Of a stretch of 36,616 nucleotides of DNA, positions 14,478 through 22,259 are shown in pieces. The stretch comes from Desulfobulbaceae bacterium (GTDB taxonomy: Bacteria; Desulfobacterota; Desulfobulbia; Desulfobulbales; Desulfobulbaceae), in the NCBI GenBank assembly GCA_011389815.1, contig JAABTP010000027.1, positions 1 through 36,616 of the forward strand, in the 5' to 3' direction. The notes beneath the pieces are model-generated. The model was not told where the DNA came from and did no database searches. It worked only from the letters and a program-made list of their open reading frames with translations. Position 1 is the stretch's first letter. Every line of letters begins with the position of its first letter. The translations under genes were made by a program, and so were the position numbers.

Positions 14478-16922
14478 ATGATTCTCTTTTGTGAAGAATG
14501 CGGTCAGCGAAACACCATCACTCTGACCCCCGCTCTGATTGAAAACAATAGCTTTACCTGTCAATTTTGCGGTTTTCATAGCCCGTTTCCTTTTCTTGAT
14601 CAGAAACGACAAAGCACTGGCAGCAATCCCGGCATTACATGGGATCCAGAAGTAGTGCGTTTAGAGCCGGAACGCATCAACCAGGAACAACAAATCCAGC
14701 TGGTCTTTACAGTCAAAGATACTCCGTCCCCAGAGCTCACAGTAGAACCTTTTCAGGAAGTTGCTGACCTGATTTCAGTCCAAAAAACATCCAAAAATAC
14801 CTTTACAGTAAATATTAACCCTCTGAAAAATGATGACAGATTTTCTCCAGGATATAATGATGTTAGTCTTATTTACTGCGAAGAACACCTTATGAGCTGG
14901 GGCACAATAAATATTGTTTACGAAGAAGAGCAACCAGACACTTCGGTTGAAGAAAGCACAACAACAGATTCTGAACAAAAGTCAACAGCATCCCCTTCTA
15001 CAAAGACAGTGTTGCCAGAAGCAGGAAAGGACACAGCAATCCTGCAGCAACAATTAGCTGAGTATAAAACCCAGCTTCATCAGGCCAAAACCAACGCATT
15101 CAGGCTCCAGAAAGAGTTATCTATTCGTCGTCAGGTCATGGATAATCAGGACTGTGGTATCCTGTTTATTAATCTTGAACAACGCATCGTTTATGCTAAC
15201 CCTGTTTTCCTCAAACGAACTGGCTATAGCTTAAAAGCCATTCAGGCGAAACGAATTGATCAGGTCATCCGATTGGTGGATTCCGAATACTCAGTCAAGG
15301 AGGCAATGAAACAGTCTATACATCAGGATAAATGGGAAGCCAGGGCTTTTCTGAAAGATGCTATTCGCCAGGGTAATTGGCAGGGGCGGCAAGGTAAAGA
15401 TGAGATTGACCAGGCTGAAGAAAAACCCTCTATTATCTCTTTTAAATATTCAGATGGTCAGGAAGAAGGCCAGGAAAAAGGATTTATCTGTCTCTTATAT
15501 TTGGATGAGCCTCTCAGCCGATCTTCACCGCTGAAATGGGATTCGCAGAATACATCTGCTGATCATCTCTCCACCGAAATCACCCATGATTCACTAACCG
15601 GTCTTATTGATCGGCCTTCCTTTCAGCAATATCTGGAAGATGCAATACATGCCGCCCATGAAGATGACAGCAGAATAGGCTTGGTCTACATTGACCTGGA
15701 CCATTTTAAACGCATCAATCAAATCTTTGGTCCTGGCTTTGGTGATAAGATACTCTGTAGTGTTTCCACCATACTCCAGCAATGCGCAAAAGATGCAGGT
15801 GCTGCCCATGTTGCCCGCCTGAGCGGTGATGAATTTGCAATCATCCTTCCACCTCCTGCAAACAAGGAGGATACTGAAAAGCTATCAAAAAATATTATGC
15901 AGCGATTCCGCACCCCGTTGAATAATGAGTCCCGTGCTATTCTTATCCGGCCCAGTGTTGGAATCAGTATGTTTCCAGAGGACGGGGACACGCCATTGGA
16001 TATCCTGCGCAATGCAGATACAGCTATGGAGGCAGCCAAGAGTGAAGGAGGTAACAGGATCCGTGCCTGGAACTCTGGTATGAAAATTCAGGCTGCACAA
16101 AGTCTATACCTGGAAAATGATCTTCGTCAGGCCGTGGCTGATGATGCCCTGATTAATTTCTATCAACCGCAAATTAGTCTGGTTGATGGTTCCATCTCTG
16201 GAATGGAGGCCCTGGCCCGCTGGATTCATCCTGTCAAAGGTCTGGTTTCTCCGGCAGCCTTTATCCCCATTGCTGAAAATACCGGGTTGATTGAAAAATT
16301 GGGTATTGACCTGGTCCGTCAAGCCTGTTTACAAGGGAAAAAATGGCGGGACATGGGTTTTCGAAAATTCATCATGGCTGTTAATATCTCAGGCCGTTTG
16401 CTCCGACGTCAGGATCTGTTCTACCAAATCATGAGTTGCATAGAAAGTACTGGTTTTCCTCCAGAATCACTAGAGGTTGAATTTACAGAAGGCGTGCTTA
16501 TTGAAAATATAGATTTCACTGTTGACCTGATCAGCAAACTGCGGGCAGAGGGCATCAAGTTAGCAATTGACGATTTCGGGACAGGGTATTCTTCACTGAG
16601 CTATTTACAGCATCTCCAGGTCGATAAAATAAAAATTGATCGTTCCTTTATCACTAATGTTACCACCAATAACACAGATGCGGCTATCACTCTGGGTATC
16701 ATTGCCATTGCCCAAAATCTGAATTTCAAAGTTATTGCCGAAGGCATAGAAACAGAGGAACATCTGTTCTTCCTGCAAAGAAACAAGTGTCATGAAGGGC
16801 AAGGCTTTCTTTTTAGCCCTCCTATCCCTGAAAAAGAAATGACAGGGTTATTGCTACGCGATTGCAGTGTTGCACTGAATCATAAACGAATGATTGATAA
16901 ATTTTATTCCATTAAAGCATAA
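14478..16922 (+). CDS. Zinc-ribbon PAS-GGDEF-EAL cyclic-di-GMP protein
   Basis: An 814-residue cytosolic signalling protein. An N-terminal zinc ribbon (FCEECG...FTCQFCGF) leads into a probable beta-sandwich (residues about 50-150), a low-complexity linker, a coiled coil (about 190-215), and a PAS domain (DNQDCGILFINLEQRIVYAN). The GGDEF domain has VYIDLDHFKRIN and SGDEF at 449-453, so the first Gly is Ser and no RxxD inhibitory site precedes it; cyclase activity is doubtful. The EAL domain looks intact: EAL at 577-579, DDFGTGYSS from 698, KIKIDRSFI and VIAEGIETEEH. It is therefore predicted to be mainly a c-di-GMP phosphodiesterase. Ribosome binding site is weak. Confidence 0.9.
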   Translation: MILFCEECGQRNTITLTPALIENNSFTCQFCGFHSPFPFLDQKRQSTGSNPGITWDPEVVRLEPERINQEQQIQLVFTVKDTPSPELTVEPFQEVADLISVQKTSKNTFTVNINPLKNDDRFSPGYNDVSLIYCEEHLMSWGTINIVYEEEQPDTSVEESTTTDSEQKSTASPSTKTVLPEAGKDTAILQQQLAEYKTQLHQAKTNAFRLQKELSIRRQVMDNQDCGILFINLEQRIVYANPVFLKRTGYSLKAIQAKRIDQVIRLVDSEYSVKEAMKQSIHQDKWEARAFLKDAIRQGNWQGRQGKDEIDQAEEKPSIISFKYSDGQEEGQEKGFICLLYLDEPLSRSSPLKWDSQNTSADHLSTEITHDSLTGLIDRPSFQQYLEDAIHAAHEDDSRIGLVYIDLDHFKRINQIFGPGFGDKILCSVSTILQQCAKDAGAAHVARLSGDEFAIILPPPANKEDTEKLSKNIMQRFRTPLNNESRAILIRPSVGISMFPEDGDTPLDILRNADTAMEAAKSEGGNRIRAWNSGMKIQAAQSLYLENDLRQAVADDALINFYQPQISLVDGSISGMEALARWIHPVKGLVSPAAFIPIAENTGLIEKLGIDLVRQACLQGKKWRDMGFRKFIMAVNISGRLLRRQDLFYQIMSCIESTGFPPESLEVEFTEGVLIENIDFTVDLISKLRAEGIKLAIDDFGTGYSSLSYLQHLQVDKIKIDRSFITNVTTNNTDAAITLGIIAIAQNLNFKVIAEGIETEEHLFFLQRNKCHEGQGFLFSPPIPEKEMTGLLLRDCSVALNHKRMIDKFYSIKA

Positions 16923-17007
16923 TTTTTTTATTGTCCTGATTGAAAAACTGGGGTACTCCTCATTACTGAGACCTTTATATCACTTATTTTTAAACACAGG
17001 AGGAAGT

Positions 17008-17679
17008 ATGAAATCTATTTTTGCGGTTAGTTTTTTTGTCACACTCTTGTTCCCAGCAGGGACAGCATTTTCTTACCAATGCGATATACCCGCACCACCA
17101 CCTCAAGTCCAGCCTTGTTCTCTCGGCCAACAAAAACAATGCAAAGAACCACAGTGCAGGCAACATTATCGTAGCGGGAAGAAATGCAATTGCAATAAAC
17201 GTGCGAGATGCACTACGCAGAAAAAACCGTGCAGAGAAAAGATTGTTCGCAAGGACAGTTACCAATGCAAGACATGCAAGACGACATGTAGCACTACAAC
17301 AGAGCAGATTAACATGGTGCAATGCAGACTCTGTGGTACTCGGTACCCTAAAGGAGTTGATCATTACTGCAATAAGGTACCGTGCAAATCATGTGGTCAA
17401 ATATATCCCCGAGGCGTTGAGCATCGTTGTGGCATGAAGCAATGCAGAACATGCGGCACACAGTATAAAAAGAAAAAACAACATGATTGTGGCGAAATTC
17501 GCTGCCAATCCTGCGGAGTCTCTTACCACCCACGTTTTGAACATCACTGTCGAACGCGCCAACAACAAAACAATGACTGTTCGCAAGGCAAACAATGCTC
17601 AACCCAACAAGGCTGTAGTATCACCCATAAAGAAGCAAGAGAAACCCGATGGCATAAGTGGTTTAAAAATCAAAGTTAG
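17008..17679 (+). CDS. Exported Cys-rich protein with four tandem Cys/His repeats
   Basis: A 223-residue protein with a signal peptide (MKSIFAVSFFVTLLFPAGTA, cleavage near residue 22) and 26 cysteines, all after the signal. Residues 26-100 are a Cys/Lys/Gln-rich region. Residues 104-183 are four head-to-tail 20-residue repeats of the form CxxCGxxYxxxxxHxC, each able to bind one metal ion through three Cys and one His. A basic, Gln-rich tail with three more Cys follows. I chose the ATG at 17008 because AGGAGGA lies 5 bases upstream; the open frame begins at 16894. I do not recognise the protein. Export of a zinc-knuckle-like array is unusual; metal binding, disulfide structure or surface adhesion are possible. 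Confidence 0.85.
   Translation: MKSIFAVSFFVTLLFPAGTAFSYQCDIPAPPPQVQPCSLGQQKQCKEPQCRQHYRSGKKCNCNKRARCTTQKKPCREKIVRKDSYQCKTCKTTCSTTTEQINMVQCRLCGTRYPKGVDHYCNKVPCKSCGQIYPRGVEHRCGMKQCRTCGTQYKKKKQHDCGEIRCQSCGVSYHPRFEHHCRTRQQQNNDCSQGKQCSTQQGCSITHKEARETRWHKWFKNQS
17317..17556 (+). repeat. Four 60-bp coding repeats (20-residue Cys/His units)
   Basis: Repeat units begin at 17317, 17377, 17437 and 17497. Each encodes a Cys-x2-Cys-Gly-x2-Tyr-x5-His-x-Cys unit: CRLCGTRYPKGVDHYC, CKSCGQIYPRGVEHRC, CRTCGTQYKKKKQHDC, CQSCGVSYHPRFEHHC. The unit length is constant while the other residues vary, so metal ligands are under selection and the duplication is not recent. Confidence 0.9.
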
Positions 17680-17712
17680 ACAGAAAAAAATGAACTCTCC
17701 ATGCTCTTGCTC

Positions 17713-17737
17713 ATCCTGCCCCCTTCAGGGGCGGGAT
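17713..17737. terminator. GC-rich hairpin after the Cys-rich gene
   Basis: ATCCTGCCCC and GGGGCGGGAT pair around a short loop, 34 bases after the stop codon. No T run follows on either strand, so it may stabilise the mRNA end or act as a weak terminator. Confidence 0.4.
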
Positions 17738-17801
17738 AATAACGCATCTCACTAAAATCAGTTCTACTGCAAAAAGCACTCGTTTCAGGGTGGCTTCACT
17801 T

Positions 17802-18929
17802 ATGCACAATCATCGAGATAAAGCTTCAGCTGCGCCCCTGCTCTCTGTCGTGGTTCCCTGCTATAATGAAGTTGATAATGTAGAGGAACTTACCCATCGC
17901 CTGACCAAGGCTCTTCAAGGAATTGCCTGGGAAGTCATTTTTGTGGATGATGATTCCCCGGATAAAACTAGCCGGAAGGTTGCAGATATGGCCTTTCAAA
18001 ATCCTCGTGTTCGCCTTATTCATCGCATTGATCGGCGGGGACTTACGTCTGCCTGTGTGGAAGGTATGCTCTCATCTTCTGCTCCCTATCTCGCAGTGAT
18101 GGATGCAGATCTTCAGCATGATGAGACCCTGTTGCCAGAGATGTTGACAGCCCTGCGCAGCCAGCAACTTGACATAGTGGTGGGCAGTCGATATACAGAT
18201 GGAGGCGGCATTGGTGGCTGGGATACCAAAAGAGCTGCTTACAGCCGCTTTGCGACCCGCATCAGCCGTTATTTTACCCGCACTGAGCTGACTGACCCCA
18301 TGAGTGGTTTTTTTATGATTCGACGGGAAGCCCTGATGCAACGTGTTCGCAGGCTATCCGGCATAGGTTTTAAGATCCTGCTGGATCTTTTTGCCTCCTC
18401 CCCAACGCCCATGCGTTTTTTAGAGCTTCCTTATACCTTTAAAGAACGCAATGCTGGTGAAAGTAAGCTGGATAATCGGGCCTTACTTGAATTTGCAATG
18501 CTGTTGCTGGATAAGTGGATCGGACACCTGATCCCGGTTCGTTTTGTGGCCTTTACTCTGGTGGGCGGCATTGGTGTGTTTGTCCATTTTCTGGTGTTGC
18601 TCCTTGTCTTTCGCATAACCGGAGCCTCTTTTATGCTGGGGCAGACCTTTGCCACCTTGACTGCAATGACCACCAACTTTCTTCTGAATAACTTCTTCAC
18701 TTATAACGATGTTCAGCTTAAGGGCAGGAAGTTACTGACAGGCTGGTTTTCCTTTACCTTGGTTTGTGGGATAGGGGCAGCAGCCAATGTAGGGATCTCC
18801 TCGTTGCTCTTTCAGCGACAGACCAACTGGATACTTTCAGCCCTGGCAGGAATAGGCGTCAGTTCAGTTTGGAACTATGCTGTCACTGCGGTATACACCT
18901 GGCGAGCACCTTCTCTTGGAACCAAATAA
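17802..18929 (+). CDS. GT2 glycosyltransferase fused to GtrA membrane domain
   Basis: A 375-residue polyprenyl-phosphate sugar synthase type protein. Residues 1-235 are a GT-A family 2 domain similar to dolichol-phosphate mannosyltransferase: SVVVPCYNEVDNV, VIFVDDDSPDKT, the metal-binding VMDADLQHDE, and DPMSGFFMIRR. Residues 240-370 form a GtrA domain with four membrane helices (VRFVAFTLVGGIGVFVHF, then a NFLLNNFFTY motif). It should transfer a sugar from an NDP-sugar to a lipid carrier at the inner membrane, the GtrA part helping carrier flipping. I prefer the ATG at 17802 over the GTG at 17790 because a GGTGG site sits about 8 bases ahead of it. Confidence 0.88.
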   Translation: MHNHRDKASAAPLLSVVVPCYNEVDNVEELTHRLTKALQGIAWEVIFVDDDSPDKTSRKVADMAFQNPRVRLIHRIDRRGLTSACVEGMLSSSAPYLAVMDADLQHDETLLPEMLTALRSQQLDIVVGSRYTDGGGIGGWDTKRAAYSRFATRISRYFTRTELTDPMSGFFMIRREALMQRVRRLSGIGFKILLDLFASSPTPMRFLELPYTFKERNAGESKLDNRALLEFAMLLLDKWIGHLIPVRFVAFTLVGGIGVFVHFLVLLLVFRITGASFMLGQTFATLTAMTTNFLLNNFFTYNDVQLKGRKLLTGWFSFTLVCGIGAAANVGISSLLFQRQTNWILSALAGIGVSSVWNYAVTAVYTWRAPSLGTK

Positions 18930-18997
18930 AACAAATAAAAAATTACAGGGAGCCCCCACAAGCCTCGCAATACAAAAGGTAAATCCCCCATAACTCC

Positions 18998-19288
18998 TTA
19001 TTGCCTTTGCCATATCAAATCCTCTGCAGCTATTTTTTCCTCCAAAACCAAGGTATCAATAAACCCAAGGAGTTTTGCACCAAATTCGGTGCGATGCAGT
19101 TTCTCAGAGCACTCACAAAGCAGCCGGGCTTTGTGGAGATTACCGACCTTCAGCTGTTGTACAGCCTGAATCATTGTGAACTCAGCCTGTTTTTCCAGAG
19201 CAAGAAGATCGGTCAGGTCAGATTTACAACGTCGGCAAACAGGCATGCCCTTAAACCAGGCCCGGCAGACAGGACAACGTTCCATCAT
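18998..19288 (-). CDS. Small zinc-ribbon protein coupled to the Hsp70 gene
   Basis: A 96-residue protein with an N-terminal zinc ribbon (CPVCRAW...CRRCKSD) and a helical remainder that includes a TPR-like helix pair (QAVQQLKVGNLHKARLLC). The start codon overlaps the Hsp70 stop in the arrangement TAATG, so it is translated by coupling and probably made in proportion to the Hsp70. It is the last gene of the module. A role as cofactor or client adaptor for the Hsp70 is inference from position. I do not recognise the family. Confidence 0.78.
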   Translation of the reverse strand: MMERCPVCRAWFKGMPVCRRCKSDLTDLLALEKQAEFTMIQAVQQLKVGNLHKARLLCECSEKLHRTEFGAKLLGFIDTLVLEEKIAAEDLIWQRQ

Positions 19289-21072
19289 TATGATTCCAGA
19301 TAAAAAATCACCTCATTTAACTCATGCATGGATTCGCCGAGCCGTGCCCCATCCGCTACTTTCAGGGCATCACGAATCGCCTCCACCAATTCGACCAGTT
19401 CTTCCTGATCTTCGGTTTCTACGTCGTCCATCAGGGCTTCTGCTTTCTTGATCAATGCCTCAGCCTCAACAGCTTCTTTGGCGTCCTCACCTTGTTTTGT
19501 CTCTTCTTGGTTCTCCTCGTCAACCACAACATATTCACCATCAATATCATAATCAGACTGGCTGCTGAACAATTCACCGATCTTGCCACGGGCCTTGTCC
19601 ATTTCTTTTTTATCCAGCTTGGCCATGGCATTATCAATTTCTATCTTCTTTGATTTGCCAGTACATTTTTCAATGGCCGTGACATGGAGGATGCCGTTCT
19701 TATCCAACTCAAAGGTATCAATTATTTCATTGCCTTCAGGTTTCCGGGAAAGGCCAGTGATCATAAATTCGCCGATCAGAATATTTTCACTGGGAACCGT
19801 GCTTTCTCCTTGATACACTTCAATCTGTACTTTTTCCTGGTTATCATGCACGGTATAAAAGACTTCACTCTTTTTCACCGGGATAGGAGAATTCTTTTTG
19901 ATCAGCGGCACACAGACCATATCGTAGGACATGGATTGCATATTGACTTGCAGAGAAGCTGTAGAAAAGGTGTAGGGTGTAATATCAACCAGCACTGTGG
20001 AAACCTCCTCCCCGCTGATCATACCAGCCTGTACAGCTGCACCAGCTGCAACACAGAGATCAGGATCAATCTCGCAATGGGGAACAAGACCGATCTCTTT
20101 TTCAAAATATTGCTGCACCAAAGGGGTACGGGATGAACCACCGACCAAGAGTACCTCCTCAATATCAGAAGCGGTCAGGTTTGCCCCTTTCAGCGCAATA
20201 TGCACAGCTTCCATGCTTTCCTCAATAAAAGGCGTGATCATCTCTTCATATTCTTCCCGGCTGATCTCCAGATCAAGATGGACCGGTACCCCATCTTTTT
20301 CAAAGAGATACTCTTCTTTTACCGTAACAAAAGGGTTGTCCGAAAGGGTGATCTTGGCCTGTTCTGCTGCCCGGCTTATCCGCGCCTCAGCCTCAGGAGC
20401 CAGGGATATCTCGCCGTGCTCTTCCTTGAGATGTTCAAGCAGGTGTTCAACGATCTTGCGGTCAAAATCATCACCGCCCAAATGGTTGTTGCCGTGGCTG
20501 GCAATGACTTCAATCACACCGTCCTCAATACCGACCACCGAGACATCAAAGGTGCCGCCCCCCAGATCATAGACCATGATCGTCTTGCCCACATGGGCAT
20601 CGCCTTCATAGGCCAAGGCAGCAGCAGTGGGCTCATTAATCATCTTAACCACTTCCAGACCAGCGATTTCTCCGGCCTCTCTGGTTGCCTGCCGCTGGAC
20701 ATCGGAAAAATAGGCAGGCACAGTGATTACGGCCTTTTCAACCTTTTGCTTGAGCTGTTTTTCAGCAATTTCTTTGAGTGACTTGAGAATAATGGCGGAA
20801 ATTTCCTGGGGAGAATACTCTTTTCCTGCCATCTCGACCTGGTCACCACTTCCCATCAAGCGCTTGACTGATTTAATCGTCCGCTCCGGGTAAACTGCAT
20901 ACTGGTTGCGGGCTGCTTCACCAACCAGCAAAGCACCGTCCTGATCAATTCCCACATACGAAGGCAGGATCACGCTGTTCTGGTTTTTCAGCAGGACAGG
21001 ATGGGCGTCCTGAACAACAGCCACTTCTGAGTTGGTGGTTCCAAGGTCAATACCAATAATTATCTCATTCAT
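19288..21072 (-). CDS. DnaK-like Hsp70 chaperone, paralogue
   Basis: A 594-residue Hsp70, about 40 residues shorter than DnaK. The ATPase domain has all landmarks: GIDLGTTNS (7-15), VITVPAYFSD, NEPTAAALAY, VYDLGGGTFDVSV and VLLVGGSSRTP. The substrate-binding beta domain is present (KNSPIPVKKSEVF, VQIEVYQGE, FELDKNGILHVTA), but the DnaK arch Leu-Gly-Ile-Glu-Thr is replaced by FSTASLQVNM. The lid is short and acidic (DEENQEETKQGEDAKEAVE) and there is no DnaK-type C-terminal tail. It is not the housekeeping dnaK: its neighbours are a divergent GrpE, a J-like protein with a broken HPD and a membrane repeat protein. Ribosome binding site is weak (GAG at 9 bases). Confidence 0.92.
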   Translation of the reverse strand: MNEIIIGIDLGTTNSEVAVVQDAHPVLLKNQNSVILPSYVGIDQDGALLVGEAARNQYAVYPERTIKSVKRLMGSGDQVEMAGKEYSPQEISAIILKSLKEIAEKQLKQKVEKAVITVPAYFSDVQRQATREAGEIAGLEVVKMINEPTAAALAYEGDAHVGKTIMVYDLGGGTFDVSVVGIEDGVIEVIASHGNNHLGGDDFDRKIVEHLLEHLKEEHGEISLAPEAEARISRAAEQAKITLSDNPFVTVKEEYLFEKDGVPVHLDLEISREEYEEMITPFIEESMEAVHIALKGANLTASDIEEVLLVGGSSRTPLVQQYFEKEIGLVPHCEIDPDLCVAAGAAVQAGMISGEEVSTVLVDITPYTFSTASLQVNMQSMSYDMVCVPLIKKNSPIPVKKSEVFYTVHDNQEKVQIEVYQGESTVPSENILIGEFMITGLSRKPEGNEIIDTFELDKNGILHVTAIEKCTGKSKKIEIDNAMAKLDKKEMDKARGKIGELFSSQSDYDIDGEYVVVDEENQEETKQGEDAKEAVEAEALIKKAEALMDDVETEDQEELVELVEAIRDALKVADGARLGESMHELNEVIFYLES

Positions 21073-21179
21073 TGTTCAATCTCATTAGTCTTTACACCCC
21101 TTTTTTTTAGAGGGGGAAATATTTATAGCTTCAGGAATTTTTACAAAATAGTAGGACTGTAAAAGTAAGGGGCTTTGTG

Positions 21180-21926
21180 TTAACCCCCTTGTTCTAAGCG
21201 GTTTACCCGAACATCAGCCAAACGCAGAATCCTGTCCTCCTCTTGAAAACCTGTCCGTACCTCAGCACTTACTACTCCATCAGCAAGGTCCGGCAGGGTG
21301 TCTGTACCCACGGCCCGCATGCTATGCGGATCAAAACGTTGATCAAGGGCTGCAACAGGGGTAATATCCCAGGCCAGCAACAGACCGAGGATCCTGTCCA
21401 GCAGCATCTGCTGTCCAGCTCGCATAGAGGCAATCATATCCTGTTCCCGCTGCAGTCTTTCTGCCCTTTTCCTCTGTCTTTCCCTCTGTTCTTGTTCTTC
21501 TTTCCTCATCTGACGACGTGACCAATAGATCTTTCTCTTTTTCCCCTCTGGTTGCGGCTCAGATTCACGAGGTTCCGGCAAGGCACGGATGGATGCGTGA
21601 ATACGGTCATAGAGATCAATTATGCCGTCCAACAGAGGGGCGAGTTCAGGCCCGTCTTGTTCCGCATCCCCGCAAAGATCATTTTCTTCATGCGCTTGCA
21701 AGGCATCCTGCATCTCGACAAATCCCTGTTTTATATGCCGGGATTCAATCTTAACCTCATTTTTCAGGGCCTTAATTTCACTGTACAGGGAAAATAAATC
21801 CAGTTTGTCTGCCGGTTGCCCATTATCATCGGATACAGCTGCCAGATAATCACGAAACCTGCTCACTAATTCTTCTGCCCTGCCTGTCTCCATCTCCGCT
21901 GTTCTGTCTATCGCCATATGTTGCAC
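21180..21926 (-). CDS. Divergent GrpE-like nucleotide exchange factor
   Basis: A 248-residue protein with GrpE architecture. A long helix (LYSEIKALKNEVKIESRHI) is followed by a helical bundle (LLDGIIDLYDRIHASIRAL). A charged insert (RRQMRKEEQEQRERQRKR) comes next. The C-terminal beta domain reads ITPVAALDQRFDPHSMRAV, then VVSAEVRTGFQEEDRILRLA and VRVNR. It should release ADP from the adjacent Hsp70. The basic/glutamate-rich insert between bundle and beta domain is not part of standard GrpE. The translated start is GTG at 21926 or ATG at 21917; neither has a clear ribosome binding site. Confidence 0.8.
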   Translation of the reverse strand: MQHMAIDRTAEMETGRAEELVSRFRDYLAAVSDDNGQPADKLDLFSLYSEIKALKNEVKIESRHIKQGFVEMQDALQAHEENDLCGDAEQDGPELAPLLDGIIDLYDRIHASIRALPEPRESEPQPEGKKRKIYWSRRQMRKEEQEQRERQRKRAERLQREQDMIASMRAGQQMLLDRILGLLLAWDITPVAALDQRFDPHSMRAVGTDTLPDLADGVVSAEVRTGFQEEDRILRLADVRVNRLEQGG

Positions 21927-21944
21927 TAATTATTACACTGCTAT

Positions 21945-22247
21945 CTATATTTGCCGTACTCCCAGAGCAAGCAACTCCTGCAGGGTCTGTTCATCAGGCC
22001 GGTTCTTTGTCGAGACCTTGCTGAGTTCCCGAATCAATTCTTCGGGTTCCGGTAAGGTCTTGTCAAACAGCTCCAGAGCTGCACGATCTTTTTTCGTCTT
22101 TATCTTTTCATAGGCATGGCGGATTCGTTGAAAATCTTCAGGAAACCGTTCAGGGGAAAATTGCTTCACCATGAGCAGATACCCCTGTTTGACAGTTTCG
22201 TCGTTACAATCTTTTGATATGCCTAAGATTTCATAAGGTGTTTTCAT
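21945..22247 (-). CDS. J-domain-like protein with SPE in place of HPD
   Basis: A 100-residue protein that begins directly with a J-like domain: PYEILGISKDCNDETVKQGY, then LLMVKQFSPERFPEDFQRIR and HAYEKIK. The helix II-III loop, where canonical J proteins have His-Pro-Asp, reads Ser-Pro-Glu. His-Pro-Asp is essential for stimulating Hsp70 ATPase in known pairs, so either this is a regulatory J-like protein or the partner Hsp70 has co-evolved. A short acidic and basic tail follows. It lies 12 bases after the large repeat gene and 18 bases before the GrpE-like gene. Confidence 0.82.
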   Translation of the reverse strand: MKTPYEILGISKDCNDETVKQGYLLMVKQFSPERFPEDFQRIRHAYEKIKTKKDRAALELFDKTLPEPEELIRELSKVSTKNRPDEQTLQELLALGVRQI

Positions 22248-22259
22248 AAACGTATATTT

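Noticed and set aside
19684-20781. Several plus-strand frames across the Hsp70 gene
   Set aside because: Antisense shadows of a clearly conserved Hsp70.
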